From Lysobacter arenosi (GTDB lineage Bacteria; Pseudomonadota; Gammaproteobacteria; Xanthomonadales; Xanthomonadaceae), in the NCBI RefSeq assembly GCF_016613475.2, contig NZ_CP071517.1, positions 3,410,001 to 3,474,000 on the forward strand: a stretch of 64,000 nt of DNA, written 5' to 3'. The notes below the pieces were generated by a model. That model had not been told where the DNA came from. It ran no database searches and saw only the letters and a list, made by a program, of their open reading frames with translations. The translations under genes and the position numbers were made by a program. Each line of letters starts with the position of its first letter. Within the stretch, counting starts at the first letter, position 1. Below are positions 10,658 through 18,635 of the stretch, piece by piece.

Positions 10658-12639
10658 CAGGCATTCCCCCCGGTCGATGGATCGAAACTCAATGCCAGCA
10701 CGGTGATGTCGTCGGACTGCGCGGCCCCGTCGGCGAACCGATGTGCGGCCGCCACCAGCACCTCGCACAGGCCTCGGGCGTCGGCGCCGACCGGCAACGC
10801 GGTCAGCAGGCGCTCGGTACCGAAGGCATTGTGTCCGCCGTCGAGCGCCTCGCTGATGCCGTCCGTGTAGGCCACCAACGCATCGCCGGGCTGCAGCCGG
10901 CCGCGCCATAGCGGGTAGCTGTCGGCGATGTCGACGCCCAGCGGCGGGCCGGTCGGCACGTCGAGGTACTCGCGGCGGCCATCGGCATGCAGCAGCACCG
11001 GGGCCTCGTGGCCGGCGCTGGCCAGCACCACCTCGCCGCTGCCGGCATCGATCGCTCCGCACAGCACGGTGGCGAACATGCAGGTGTCGTTGCCTTCGAC
11101 CAGGCGCGCGGCGGCCACCCGCAACGCCTTGTCCGGCGTACCGCCCAGGCTGGTGGCGACTTCGAGCACCGTCATCGCCCGCGCCATGAACAGCGCCGCC
11201 GGCACGCCCTTGTCGGAAACATCGCCGATGACGAACCACAGCACGCGCTCGTCGCGGACGAAGAACGTATAGAAGTCGCCGCCGACCGCCTTGGCCGGTT
11301 CCAGTAGTGCATGTGCCTGCAGGCAGTGGCCATCGGCGTGCAGCGTCGGTGCCGGCGGCAGCATCGCCAGCTGGATGTCGCGCGCGATCGACAGTTCGCT
11401 CTCGAGCTTCTGCCGGCTGCGCGCCATGCGCTCGATTTCCGCCAGTTGCGACTTGATCGAGCTTCGCGCTCGGTCGTAGGCGCGTGCGAGCAGGCCGACT
11501 TCGTCGCGGCGGGTGGTGTGCGGCAAGGGCCAGTCGAACTCGCCGGCGGCGAAGTGGCCGGCCGACGAGGTCAATGCCAGCAACGGCCGCGTGATCGGTC
11601 GCGCAATCAGCCACAGCACCAGCACCAGGACCAGCACCGCGAGCAGGCCGCCGGCGATGACCGCCCGTGTCGTGCTGCGCAGTTGCTCCTGCGCGTACTG
11701 CTCGGAGACCGACACCGCGACTGTCCACAGGCTGTCGGGCACCGGTTGCACCAGGCCGATGCGACGCGTGCCGGTGGTCGGGTCGAGGTAGGTCACGTCG
11801 GCGCTGCGGCGCTCGCGCACGGCGTCGAGCAACGGTTGCAGCATGCGGCCTTCGACCTGACTTACGCGGTCGTCCAGGCGCACTTTCAGCTCCAGCGCCG
11901 GAGACGGGTGCACGACGTACAGGTGTTCCGGACTCAGCACCACGCGCTGCACCGGCGAGTCGGGTGTCTGCTGGCCGATCAGCGTGCGCAGGCGGCTGAC
12001 CGGCACGTCGAGGCTGACCATGCCGACCGGCGTCGAGGTGTGGTCGTCGGGATCGCGGCGGATCGGTCGGTTGTAGGTGACGAACGTCTGCTCGCCGGTG
12101 GCGGCATTGCGGTAGGGCTCCGACCACCAGGCGCGACCTTCGCCGATCGTGCGTTTCCACCACGGCTGGTCGTGGTAGTCGTAGCCGCGCGAGCGCATCG
12201 GCTGGGTGTAGTAGCCCTTGCCATCGCGGCGCACGTACCAGCTGTAGGCGGCATCGCCGTCATCGAGCGCGCCAGGTTCCAGCACCAGCATCGCCCCGGC
12301 GATGTCGTCGTCGCCGGCCACGGTGGCGCGGAGCAGGGCGTCGAGCGTGCGCGGATCACGGCCGACGCCGCGCACGGCCTCGCCGAGCGTGTTGGCGCCG
12401 ACTTCGACAGACTCAAGCGTTGCGTGCAGGCCGAGCGCGGTCTGTTCGGCGAGCGTGCTGATCTCGCGTTCGCTCTGCGCAGTCAGCAACCGCGCCGAAC
12501 GTGCCTGCACGATGAGCGTCGCCGCCAGCAGCACGGCGACGCAGCCGACGCAGATCCACAGCACCAGGCGCGTGCGCAGGCTCCGGTACCAGGGCACCGC
12601 GCGGCCGGACGCAGGCAACTCGGCAATGAGCTGGGTCAT
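10657..12639 (-). CDS. Membrane-bound PP2C (SpoIIE-type) phosphatase with Cache and HAMP domains
   Basis: A 660-residue receptor phosphatase. A transmembrane helix near residues 24-45 is followed by a periplasmic double-Cache-like sensor (about 50-320), a second helix (about 327-346), a HAMP linker and a SpoIIE-type PP2C domain from about 430. Metal-binding aspartates are visible in GGDFYTFF, GDVSDKG and SDDITVL. It should dephosphorylate the STAS antagonist in response to an extracellular ligand. The domain order is that of Pseudomonas SiaA and RsbU-type receptors. It is the first gene of the operon. Confidence 0.88.
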   Translation of the reverse strand: MTQLIAELPASGRAVPWYRSLRTRLVLWICVGCVAVLLAATLIVQARSARLLTAQSEREISTLAEQTALGLHATLESVEVGANTLGEAVRGVGRDPRTLDALLRATVAGDDDIAGAMLVLEPGALDDGDAAYSWYVRRDGKGYYTQPMRSRGYDYHDQPWWKRTIGEGRAWWSEPYRNAATGEQTFVTYNRPIRRDPDDHTSTPVGMVSLDVPVSRLRTLIGQQTPDSPVQRVVLSPEHLYVVHPSPALELKVRLDDRVSQVEGRMLQPLLDAVRERRSADVTYLDPTTGTRRIGLVQPVPDSLWTVAVSVSEQYAQEQLRSTTRAVIAGGLLAVLVLVLVLWLIARPITRPLLALTSSAGHFAAGEFDWPLPHTTRRDEVGLLARAYDRARSSIKSQLAEIERMARSRQKLESELSIARDIQLAMLPPAPTLHADGHCLQAHALLEPAKAVGGDFYTFFVRDERVLWFVIGDVSDKGVPAALFMARAMTVLEVATSLGGTPDKALRVAAARLVEGNDTCMFATVLCGAIDAGSGEVVLASAGHEAPVLLHADGRREYLDVPTGPPLGVDIADSYPLWRGRLQPGDALVAYTDGISEALDGGHNAFGTERLLTALPVGADARGLCEVLVAAAHRFADGAAQSDDITVLALSFDPSTGGNA

Positions 12640-12730
12640 GGCGGTACCGGATCGGGAGCCCCTTGGCCGCAGCATAGCGCCGGGATGTGATGCCGGTGCT
12701 AACGCTCGCCGTCGTTCCCGGCCCCGACCG

Positions 12731-12754
12731 TCATTCCCGCGAAGGCGGGAACCC
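12731..12754. repeat. REP-like palindrome (copy 1)
   Basis: TTCCCGC and GCGGGAA (12734-12740 and 12745-12751) flank a GAAG loop, within the context TCATTCCCGCGAAGG. The stop codon and last residues of the TonB receptor are encoded inside it. Copies 2 and 3 lie at 15252 and 15313. Confidence 0.75.
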
Positions 12755-14869
12755 AGCGCCGTTGCTCCCCCAGCCAACCCCCACCGTCACCCCACGTCCC
12801 GCCCCCGGCTCGAAGTACCGCGCATTGCCCTCGTTGACGATCACCGACCCGGCGAACTCGCGATCGAACACGTTGTCCACGCGCATGAACGCGCGCCACC
12901 CCGAGGCCGCCGCGCGCCACTGCAAACGCAGCGCGAACTGCGCATAGCCCGGCGCGTAGTCCGTGTTGCGGTCGTCGGTGGCGATGCGATCGCTGGCACG
13001 TGCTTCCAGCGCGGCGACGATCCGGCCACTGGCATCGTTCCAGGCCAGCTCGGCATAGCCATCGGCTTGCGGAATGCCGGGAATGCGATTGCCCGCCTCC
13101 ACCTGCTGCACCTGCTCGACGCCACCGCTGACCACGCGATAGCTGAAAGGCTCGGTGAAGCGTGCCCGCAACCAGTTGACCGTCAGCACGTACGACCATC
13201 GCGGGTGCAAGCGCGCCTCGATGCCCGCCTCCACGCCTTCGCGACGCGTCAGTCCGGCGTTGGCGAAGCTGGCGCGGCCGCCGCGGTTGTCGGCCGGCAC
13301 GATCTCGTCCTCGCCGTCGATGCGGTAGGCCGCGATGCTGGCGTCGCCGGAACCGAAACGCCAGCGCGCCCCGATTTCGGCGCTGTCGAAATGCGCCGGT
13401 TCCAGGTCGAAGTTCAATCCGGCGCCGCCATCGGGCCGATAGGCCAGCTCGGTCACCGTCGGCGTTTCGAAGCCGCGGCCGACGCTGGCGAACACTTCGC
13501 CATGGCCAAACGCACGGGCCACGCCGAGCGATGCCGCGGTCTCGCTGTAGTCGATGCTGCCGCTGTCGTCGCCATTGCCCGGCGCGATGTAGTGATCGTC
13601 GGACGAGAAGTGCAGGCGCGCATGCCGCACCGCGCCGAGCACCGTCCAGTCATCGGCCGGCCGCAGATCGCCCAGCACGTAGGCCTCGTTGCTGCGGATG
13701 CGGTTGTCCTCGTCGCGACGCAGTCGTCCGCGCACGCCGAGCTGCGTGCCGACGAAGTTCTCGTAGCCGCGCCTCTGCTCGTGCAGCCAGCCGGCCTCGG
13801 CACCGACGGTCAGCGCGCCATGCTCGCCGTCCCAGCGATGCCCGGCTTCGACACCGGTCGACTGGCGTCCCAGGTCGATCACGCCGCCGGCGCTGGTCGG
13901 CGCGCGCTGCGCCGCGATCGGGATCGCCAGGAACTGCACGACGTCACGCGCCACGCCATAACCGCCCAGCCAGTACTCGCGCCCCGTCGCGTAGGCATCC
14001 TCCCAGCGAGCGCCGGCTTGCCCGTTGTCGATGCGCTTGCGCGTGTCGAACAGCTCGGCCACCGGATCGGTCCCGTGCGGATCTCGCTGCCATTGCGCGC
14101 GGGTGAGTCCGAGCGGATCGTCGGTGTAGGGCTGATGCAAACCACCCGCGACCAGTCGCAGCCGCTGGCCTTCGCCAGGCACCCACTGCGCGATCGCATC
14201 GAGCTGTGCACGCTCGGCGGAACTATGTGGACGGTCGCCATCGGTACTGAAGTAACTGCCAAGTGCCTGCCAGCGCCATGCATCGTCGTCGCTGGCGCCT
14301 TCGATACCGGTTGCGATCCGGCCACTGGCATTGGATCCGGCCCAGGCATCGACATCGACACCGTGCCCGCCATCGAGGACTGTCTCGCCGACGATCGCAC
14401 CGCCGGCCGCGTTGCCGTACTGCAAGGCCAGCGGCCCGCGCAGCACCTGGATGCGATCGAGCGCACTCAGCGGAAAGCTCGCCGCCTGGCCCTGGCCATC
14501 GAGTGCGGAGGAAGGAATGCCATCGACGATCAACTTGATCCCGCGGATGCCGAACGTCGAGCGCGCACCGAAGCCGCGGCTTTGCACCTGCAGGTCCTGC
14601 GCGTAGTTCTGGCGATCGAGCACGGTGATGCCCGGCGCCCGCACCAGAGCCTCCGACAGCGAGACCTGGCGCTGCCCGGCGCGCAGCGTGTCCCCGTCGA
14701 TGACGGTGACCGAGCCGGGAAAGTCGGACAGTTCATGGTGCGCGCCGAGCACCTCGACCGTATCCAGGGTCGTGGCCGCCGGAGGCGCCTGTTGCGCCAT
14801 GGCCGGGGGCAGGGCGAGCAGGCAGGCCACGGCGATGGCCGACGGCGGCCGGGGCCAGCGTGACAGCAC
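12731..14869 (-). CDS. TonB-dependent outer membrane receptor, YncD/PqqU-like
   Basis: A 712-residue receptor: signal peptide ending AMA-QQ, an N-terminal TonB-box region, a plug domain with QSRGFGARSTFGIRGIKL and VDGIPSSALDGQGQ, then a 22-strand barrel. These plug motifs resemble E. coli YncD, shown to import pyrroloquinoline quinone (PqqU). Specificity here is inferred. I chose GTG 14869, which leaves a well-formed signal peptide; an ATG at 14926 would overlap the divergent EF-hand gene. The barrel should end at VGVGW, but the frame continues 12 more codons into a REP palindrome (see findings). Confidence 0.8.
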   Translation of the reverse strand: MLSRWPRPPSAIAVACLLALPPAMAQQAPPAATTLDTVEVLGAHHELSDFPGSVTVIDGDTLRAGQRQVSLSEALVRAPGITVLDRQNYAQDLQVQSRGFGARSTFGIRGIKLIVDGIPSSALDGQGQAASFPLSALDRIQVLRGPLALQYGNAAGGAIVGETVLDGGHGVDVDAWAGSNASGRIATGIEGASDDDAWRWQALGSYFSTDGDRPHSSAERAQLDAIAQWVPGEGQRLRLVAGGLHQPYTDDPLGLTRAQWQRDPHGTDPVAELFDTRKRIDNGQAGARWEDAYATGREYWLGGYGVARDVVQFLAIPIAAQRAPTSAGGVIDLGRQSTGVEAGHRWDGEHGALTVGAEAGWLHEQRRGYENFVGTQLGVRGRLRRDEDNRIRSNEAYVLGDLRPADDWTVLGAVRHARLHFSSDDHYIAPGNGDDSGSIDYSETAASLGVARAFGHGEVFASVGRGFETPTVTELAYRPDGGAGLNFDLEPAHFDSAEIGARWRFGSGDASIAAYRIDGEDEIVPADNRGGRASFANAGLTRREGVEAGIEARLHPRWSYVLTVNWLRARFTEPFSYRVVSGGVEQVQQVEAGNRIPGIPQADGYAELAWNDASGRIVAALEARASDRIATDDRNTDYAPGYAQFALRLQWRAAASGWRAFMRVDNVFDREFAGSVIVNEGNARYFEPGAGRGVTVGVGWGSNGAGFPPSRE

Positions 14870-14924
14870 GCATACGCAGCGGCCGATACCGTGTGCCGAG
14901 CCGTCATCCCTCGGGGGTCCAATC

Positions 14925-15242
14925 ATGAAAGCCGCAGTCCGCCTGTTGCTGGTCCTGACCATTGTCGCCGTACCCGCCTGGCTCTGGGCGCAATCGACCC
15001 CGCCGCCGACGCCGGCCCCCGCGCCGGCTCCCGTGGCCACTGCCGCACCGCCGCCGCCGAACGACCCGATGCCGATGGACCTGGACGGCGACGGCGTCGT
15101 CACCGCGATGGAACACGCCGCCGGCGCCCGCTCGCTGTTCGAGCACATGGACGCCAACCACGACGAGCGCGTGACCCGCGAGGAGATGCTGAACTTCCAG
15201 CGCGAAGTCCTGGGCGTGCCGATCGCGCCGCCGAGCAGGTAG
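14925..15242 (+). CDS. Secreted EF-hand domain protein
   Basis: A 105-residue protein with a signal peptide (cleavage after WLWAQ or just before it), a proline-alanine-rich linker and two EF-hand loops: DLDGDGVVTAME and DANHDERVTREE. Both have acidic residues at the calcium-ligand positions 1, 3, 5 and 12. It probably binds calcium in the periplasm. It is divergent from the TonB receptor gene, and its ATG lies 55 bp from that start. The partner and role are unknown. Confidence 0.8.
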   Translation: MKAAVRLLLVLTIVAVPAWLWAQSTPPPTPAPAPAPVATAAPPPPNDPMPMDLDGDGVVTAMEHAAGARSLFEHMDANHDERVTREEMLNFQREVLGVPIAPPSR

Positions 15243-15251
15243 ATCCCGTCA

Positions 15252-15269
15252 TCCCCGCGAAGGCGGGGA
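15252..15269. repeat. REP-like palindrome (copy 2)
   Basis: TCCCCGC, a GAAG loop and GCGGGGA lie 9 bp after the EF-hand gene stop, in the context GTCATCCCCGCGAAGG. It has the same orientation as copy 1 on the plus strand. With copy 3 it forms an inverted pair about 60 bp apart. Confidence 0.7.
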
Positions 15270-15312
15270 CCCGGCGTCTTTCATGTCTCGCCGGGACAGC
15301 AACGTCCATGGG

Positions 15313-15330
15313 TTCCCGCCTTCGCGGGAA
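15313..15330. repeat. REP-like palindrome (copy 3, inverted)
   Basis: TTCCCGC, a CTTC loop and GCGGGAA, followed by TGACG. It is the reverse complement of copy 1. The two copies after the EF-hand gene make a BIME-like unit in the 264-bp gap before aceE. Confidence 0.7.
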
Positions 15331-15444
15331 TGACGAAACCAGGGTGGCCCCATTCGCGCCCGTAGGGATTCCAGCCTTTCAATCCCCCTTTCGTCGCAAC
15401 GCTGCGGCCCACTGCAGCAGGCTGGTCCACCGGTGTCGCCCTGT

Positions 15445-15500
15445 TAGAATCCGGACTCTAAACCCCCGCCCCACACGAGGCGCGGCCAATAGGGGCCGCG
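15445..15500 (+). promoter_or_regulatory. aceE leader: -10 box and start-proximal hairpin
   Basis: A TAGAAT -10 candidate lies at 15445-15450. At 15481-15500 a perfect 7-bp inverted repeat (CGCGGCC, AATAGG, GGCCGCG) ends six bases before the aceE ATG. The only purine-rich Shine-Dalgarno candidate (AGGGG, 15491-15495) falls in its loop and 3' arm, so the hairpin could hide the ribosome binding site. It could equally be a DNA operator. Confidence 0.4.
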
Positions 15501-15506
15501 ATACGC

Positions 15507-18209
15507 ATGACTTCTCTCCACGCCGCGATTTCCGACATCCTCCAGAACGACCCGGACCCGACCGAGACCCGCGAGTGGATCGAGTCCGTCCAGGCCGTCA
15601 TCGAGCGCGAGGGCGCCGAGCGCGCCCACCAGCTGCTCGAAGGGATGGTGGAAGTCACCCGTCGCGCCGGCGCGCACCTGCCGTTCTCGCCGACCACCGA
15701 ATACATCAACACCATTCCCGCGCACATGGAGGTCAAGAGCCCCGGTGACCACGCGATGGAATGGCGCATCCGTTCGATCATCCGTTGGAACGCGCTGGCC
15801 ATGGTCGTGCGCGCCAACCGCAAGCCCGGCGACCTCGGCGGCCACATCGCCAGCTTCGCTTCGGCGGCCACGCTCTATGACGTCGGCTTCAACCATTTCT
15901 GGCGCGCACCGAGCGCCGACCACCCGGGCGACGTGATCGGCGTCCAGGGCCACAGCTCGCCGGGCATCTACGCCCGTTCGTTCCTGGAAGGCCGCATCAG
16001 CGAATCGCAGCTCGACCACTTCCGCATGGAAGTCGACGGCCGCGGCATCAGCTCCTACCCGCATCCGTGGCTGATGCCGGACTACTGGCAGGTGCCGACC
16101 GTGTCGATGGGCCTGGGCCCGCTGGCCGCCATCTACCAGGCGCGCAACTGGAAGTACCTGGAAGGCCGCGGCCTGATGCCCAAGTCCGACCGAAAGGTCT
16201 GGGCGTTCCTCGGCGACGGCGAGACGGACGAGCCCGAATCGCTCGGCGCGATCTCGGTCGCCGGCCGCGAAGGCCTCGACAACCTGGTCTTCGTCATCAA
16301 CTGCAACCTGCAGCGCCTCGATGGCCCGGTGCGCGGCAACGGCAAGATCATCCAGGAACTGGAAGGCCAGTTCCGCGGCGCCGGCTGGAACGTCATCAAG
16401 ACCGTGTGGGGCAGCTACTGGGATCCGCTCCTGGCGCGCGACACCACCGGCAAGCTGCGCCAGCTGATGATGGAAACCGTCGACGGCGAGTACCAGAACT
16501 GCAAGGCGTTCGGCGGCAAGTACACGCGCGAGAACTTCTTCAACAAGTACCCCGAGACCGCCCAGCTCGTCGCCAACCTCAGCGACGACGACATCTGGCG
16601 CCTCAACCGCGGCGGCCACGATCCGCACAAGGTCTACGCGGCGTACCACGAGGCCGTGAACACCAAGGGCATGCCGACCGTGATCCTCGCCAAGACGGTC
16701 AAGGGCTACGGCATGGGCGCGGCTGGCGAGTCGCTCAACCCGACCCACCAGACCAAGAAGCTCGACGACGACGCCGTGCGCATGTTCCGCGACCGCTTCA
16801 ACATCCCGGTCACGGATGCGCAGCTGGCCGACGGCAAGGTGCCGTTCTTCCATCCGGGCGAGAATTCGCCGGAAGTGGAATACATGATGGAGCGCCGCAA
16901 GTCGCTCGGCGGCTTCCTGCCGCAGCGCCGCCAGAAGTCCACGCAGTCGCTGGAAGCGCCGAAGCTGGAAGGCTTCGACCGCCTGCTCAAGAGCACCGGC
17001 GAGCGCGAGATCAGCACGACGATGGCGTTCGTGCAGGCGCTGAACATCATCCTGCGCGACAAGCAGGTTGGCCCGCGCGTGGTGCCCATCGTCGCCGACG
17101 AAGCGCGCACCTTCGGCATGGAAGGCCTGTTCCGCCAGATCGGCATCTACGCCCCGCACGGCCAGAAGTACAAGCCGGTCGACCGCGACCAGCTGATGTA
17201 CTACCGCGAAGACGCGGCCGGCCAGGTGCTGGAAGAAGGCATCACCGAAGCCGGCGCGTTCGCCAGCTGGATGGCCGCGGCCACCAGCTACAGCACCAAC
17301 GACCTCCCGATGCTGCCGTTCTACATCTACTACTCGATGTTCGGCTTCCAGCGCATCGGCGACGCCGCCTGGCAGGCCGCCGACATGCGTGCCCGTGGCT
17401 TCCTGCTCGGCGCCACCGCCGGCCGCACCACGTTGAACGGTGAAGGCCTGCAGCACGAAGACGGCCACAGCCACCTGCTCGCCGGCGCGATCCCGAACTG
17501 CCGCGCGTACGACCCGACCTTCGGCTTCGAAGTGGCGGTGATCGTGCAGCACGGCATGCAGCGCATGCTCACCGAGCAGCAGGACGAGTACTACTACATC
17601 ACCCTGATGAACGAGAACTACGGCCACCCGGACATGCCGGAAGGCGCCGCGGACGGCATCATCAAGGGCATGTACCTGCTGAAGGACGCCGGCAAGGCGA
17701 AGAAGGGCGAACTGCGCGTGCAGCTGATGGGCAGCGGCACGATCCTGCGCGAAGCCATCGCCGCGGCGGAACTGCTCGACAAGGACTTCGGCGTCACCGC
17801 CGACATCTGGTCGTGCCCGAGCTTCAACGAACTGCGTCGAGATGGTTTCGATGCCGAGCGTTGGAACCGCATGAACCCGGAAGCGAAGACCCCGCGCAAG
17901 CCGTACGTGACCGAGCTGCTGGAAGGCCGCCAGGGCCCGGCGATCGTCGCGACCGACTACGTGCGCGCCTACGCCGACCAGATCCGCGCATTCGTGCCGA
18001 TGCATTACACGGTGCTGGGCACGGACGGCTTCGGCCGCAGCGACACGCGTGCGAACCTGCGCCGTCACTTTGAGGTTGACCGTTACTACATCGCACACGC
18101 CGCGATCGCAGCGCTGGCGGCGGAAGGGAAGATGACGGGGAAGGATGTGGCGCGGGCCATCAAGACTTACAAGCTTGATGGGGAGAAGCCAAACCCGATC
18201 TACGCGTAG
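15507..18209 (+). CDS. aceE: Pyruvate dehydrogenase E1 component (homodimeric)
   Basis: A 900-residue E1 subunit that decarboxylates pyruvate with thiamine diphosphate and passes the acetyl group to the E2 lipoyl domains. Length and motifs fit the single-chain gammaproteobacterial AceE (about 887 aa): HISSFASAAT-like start of the N-terminal domain (here HIASFASAATLYDVGFNHF), the ThDP motif GDGETDEPES near residue 236, and the C-terminal transketolase-like domain ending in KTYKLDGEKPNP. The E2 and E3 genes are not adjacent. A strong terminator follows. Confidence 0.97.
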   Translation: MTSLHAAISDILQNDPDPTETREWIESVQAVIEREGAERAHQLLEGMVEVTRRAGAHLPFSPTTEYINTIPAHMEVKSPGDHAMEWRIRSIIRWNALAMVVRANRKPGDLGGHIASFASAATLYDVGFNHFWRAPSADHPGDVIGVQGHSSPGIYARSFLEGRISESQLDHFRMEVDGRGISSYPHPWLMPDYWQVPTVSMGLGPLAAIYQARNWKYLEGRGLMPKSDRKVWAFLGDGETDEPESLGAISVAGREGLDNLVFVINCNLQRLDGPVRGNGKIIQELEGQFRGAGWNVIKTVWGSYWDPLLARDTTGKLRQLMMETVDGEYQNCKAFGGKYTRENFFNKYPETAQLVANLSDDDIWRLNRGGHDPHKVYAAYHEAVNTKGMPTVILAKTVKGYGMGAAGESLNPTHQTKKLDDDAVRMFRDRFNIPVTDAQLADGKVPFFHPGENSPEVEYMMERRKSLGGFLPQRRQKSTQSLEAPKLEGFDRLLKSTGEREISTTMAFVQALNIILRDKQVGPRVVPIVADEARTFGMEGLFRQIGIYAPHGQKYKPVDRDQLMYYREDAAGQVLEEGITEAGAFASWMAAATSYSTNDLPMLPFYIYYSMFGFQRIGDAAWQAADMRARGFLLGATAGRTTLNGEGLQHEDGHSHLLAGAIPNCRAYDPTFGFEVAVIVQHGMQRMLTEQQDEYYYITLMNENYGHPDMPEGAADGIIKGMYLLKDAGKAKKGELRVQLMGSGTILREAIAAAELLDKDFGVTADIWSCPSFNELRRDGFDAERWNRMNPEAKTPRKPYVTELLEGRQGPAIVATDYVRAYADQIRAFVPMHYTVLGTDGFGRSDTRANLRRHFEVDRYYIAHAAIAALAAEGKMTGKDVARAIKTYKLDGEKPNPIYA

Positions 18210-18214
18210 TCTTC

Positions 18215-18238
18215 GAGCCCCGCAAACGCGGGGCTCTT
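18215..18238 (+). terminator. Terminator after aceE
   Basis: GAGCCCCGC and GCGGGGCTC flank an AAAC loop, followed by TTAC. It starts 6 bp after the aceE stop and marks the left edge of the accessory island. Confidence 0.75.
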
Positions 18239-18635
18239 ACTATCAGGCAATGCTCGACTAGGGCGCGGCCAAGCGCCAGCCGCCTGAAGCCGGTGGGTTC
18301 GCTGTGGCAGACACACCCTTTGCCCGCCAATCCGACTTGGAGCGGGTCTCACCCGCACGACCGTCCTCCCGGCCAGCGCGATCGCCCGTTCAGGAAGATC
18401 GGGTGGTGTCGAAACTGCAAGGGAGAGAAACTTTCTCGGATTCCCGCTTTCGGGTTCTCGTAAAGTTCCTTGGCCACCGTTCATTTTCTTGCTTGGACTC
18501 GCCTCGGCACGTTTCCGGCGGGGCGGAATCCAGCCAAGGAGCGTTTCCCGATTTACGGGATTTCAACGGAAGTGAAGATTGGCGCGGGGGCGCTGGTCTG
18601 GCAGATGCGATGCCGGTATCGGGGCAGGAGGGATC
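18239..18635 (+). promoter_or_regulatory. Long leader of the defence operon with nested dyads
   Basis: No gene was seen in these 397 bp. AACTTT (18429-18434) and AAAGTT (18462-18467) enclose CCCG-CTTT-CGGG (18443-18454), and TTCTCG is repeated directly at 18433 and 18455. A second dyad, TCCCG-ATTTA-CGGGA, lies at 18546-18560, 75 bp before the first gene. The promoter and any operator of the operon should lie here. No clear -35/-10 pair was recognised. Confidence 0.35.

Noticed and set aside
10241..12163. Long alternative frame across the phosphatase/kinase junction
   Set aside because: Only its end matches the kinase; the rest is an out-of-frame reading of the phosphatase.
15444..18098. An 884-codon open frame antisense to aceE
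   Set aside because: It mirrors the GC-rich codon positions of aceE, has no family resemblance, and aceE is certain.
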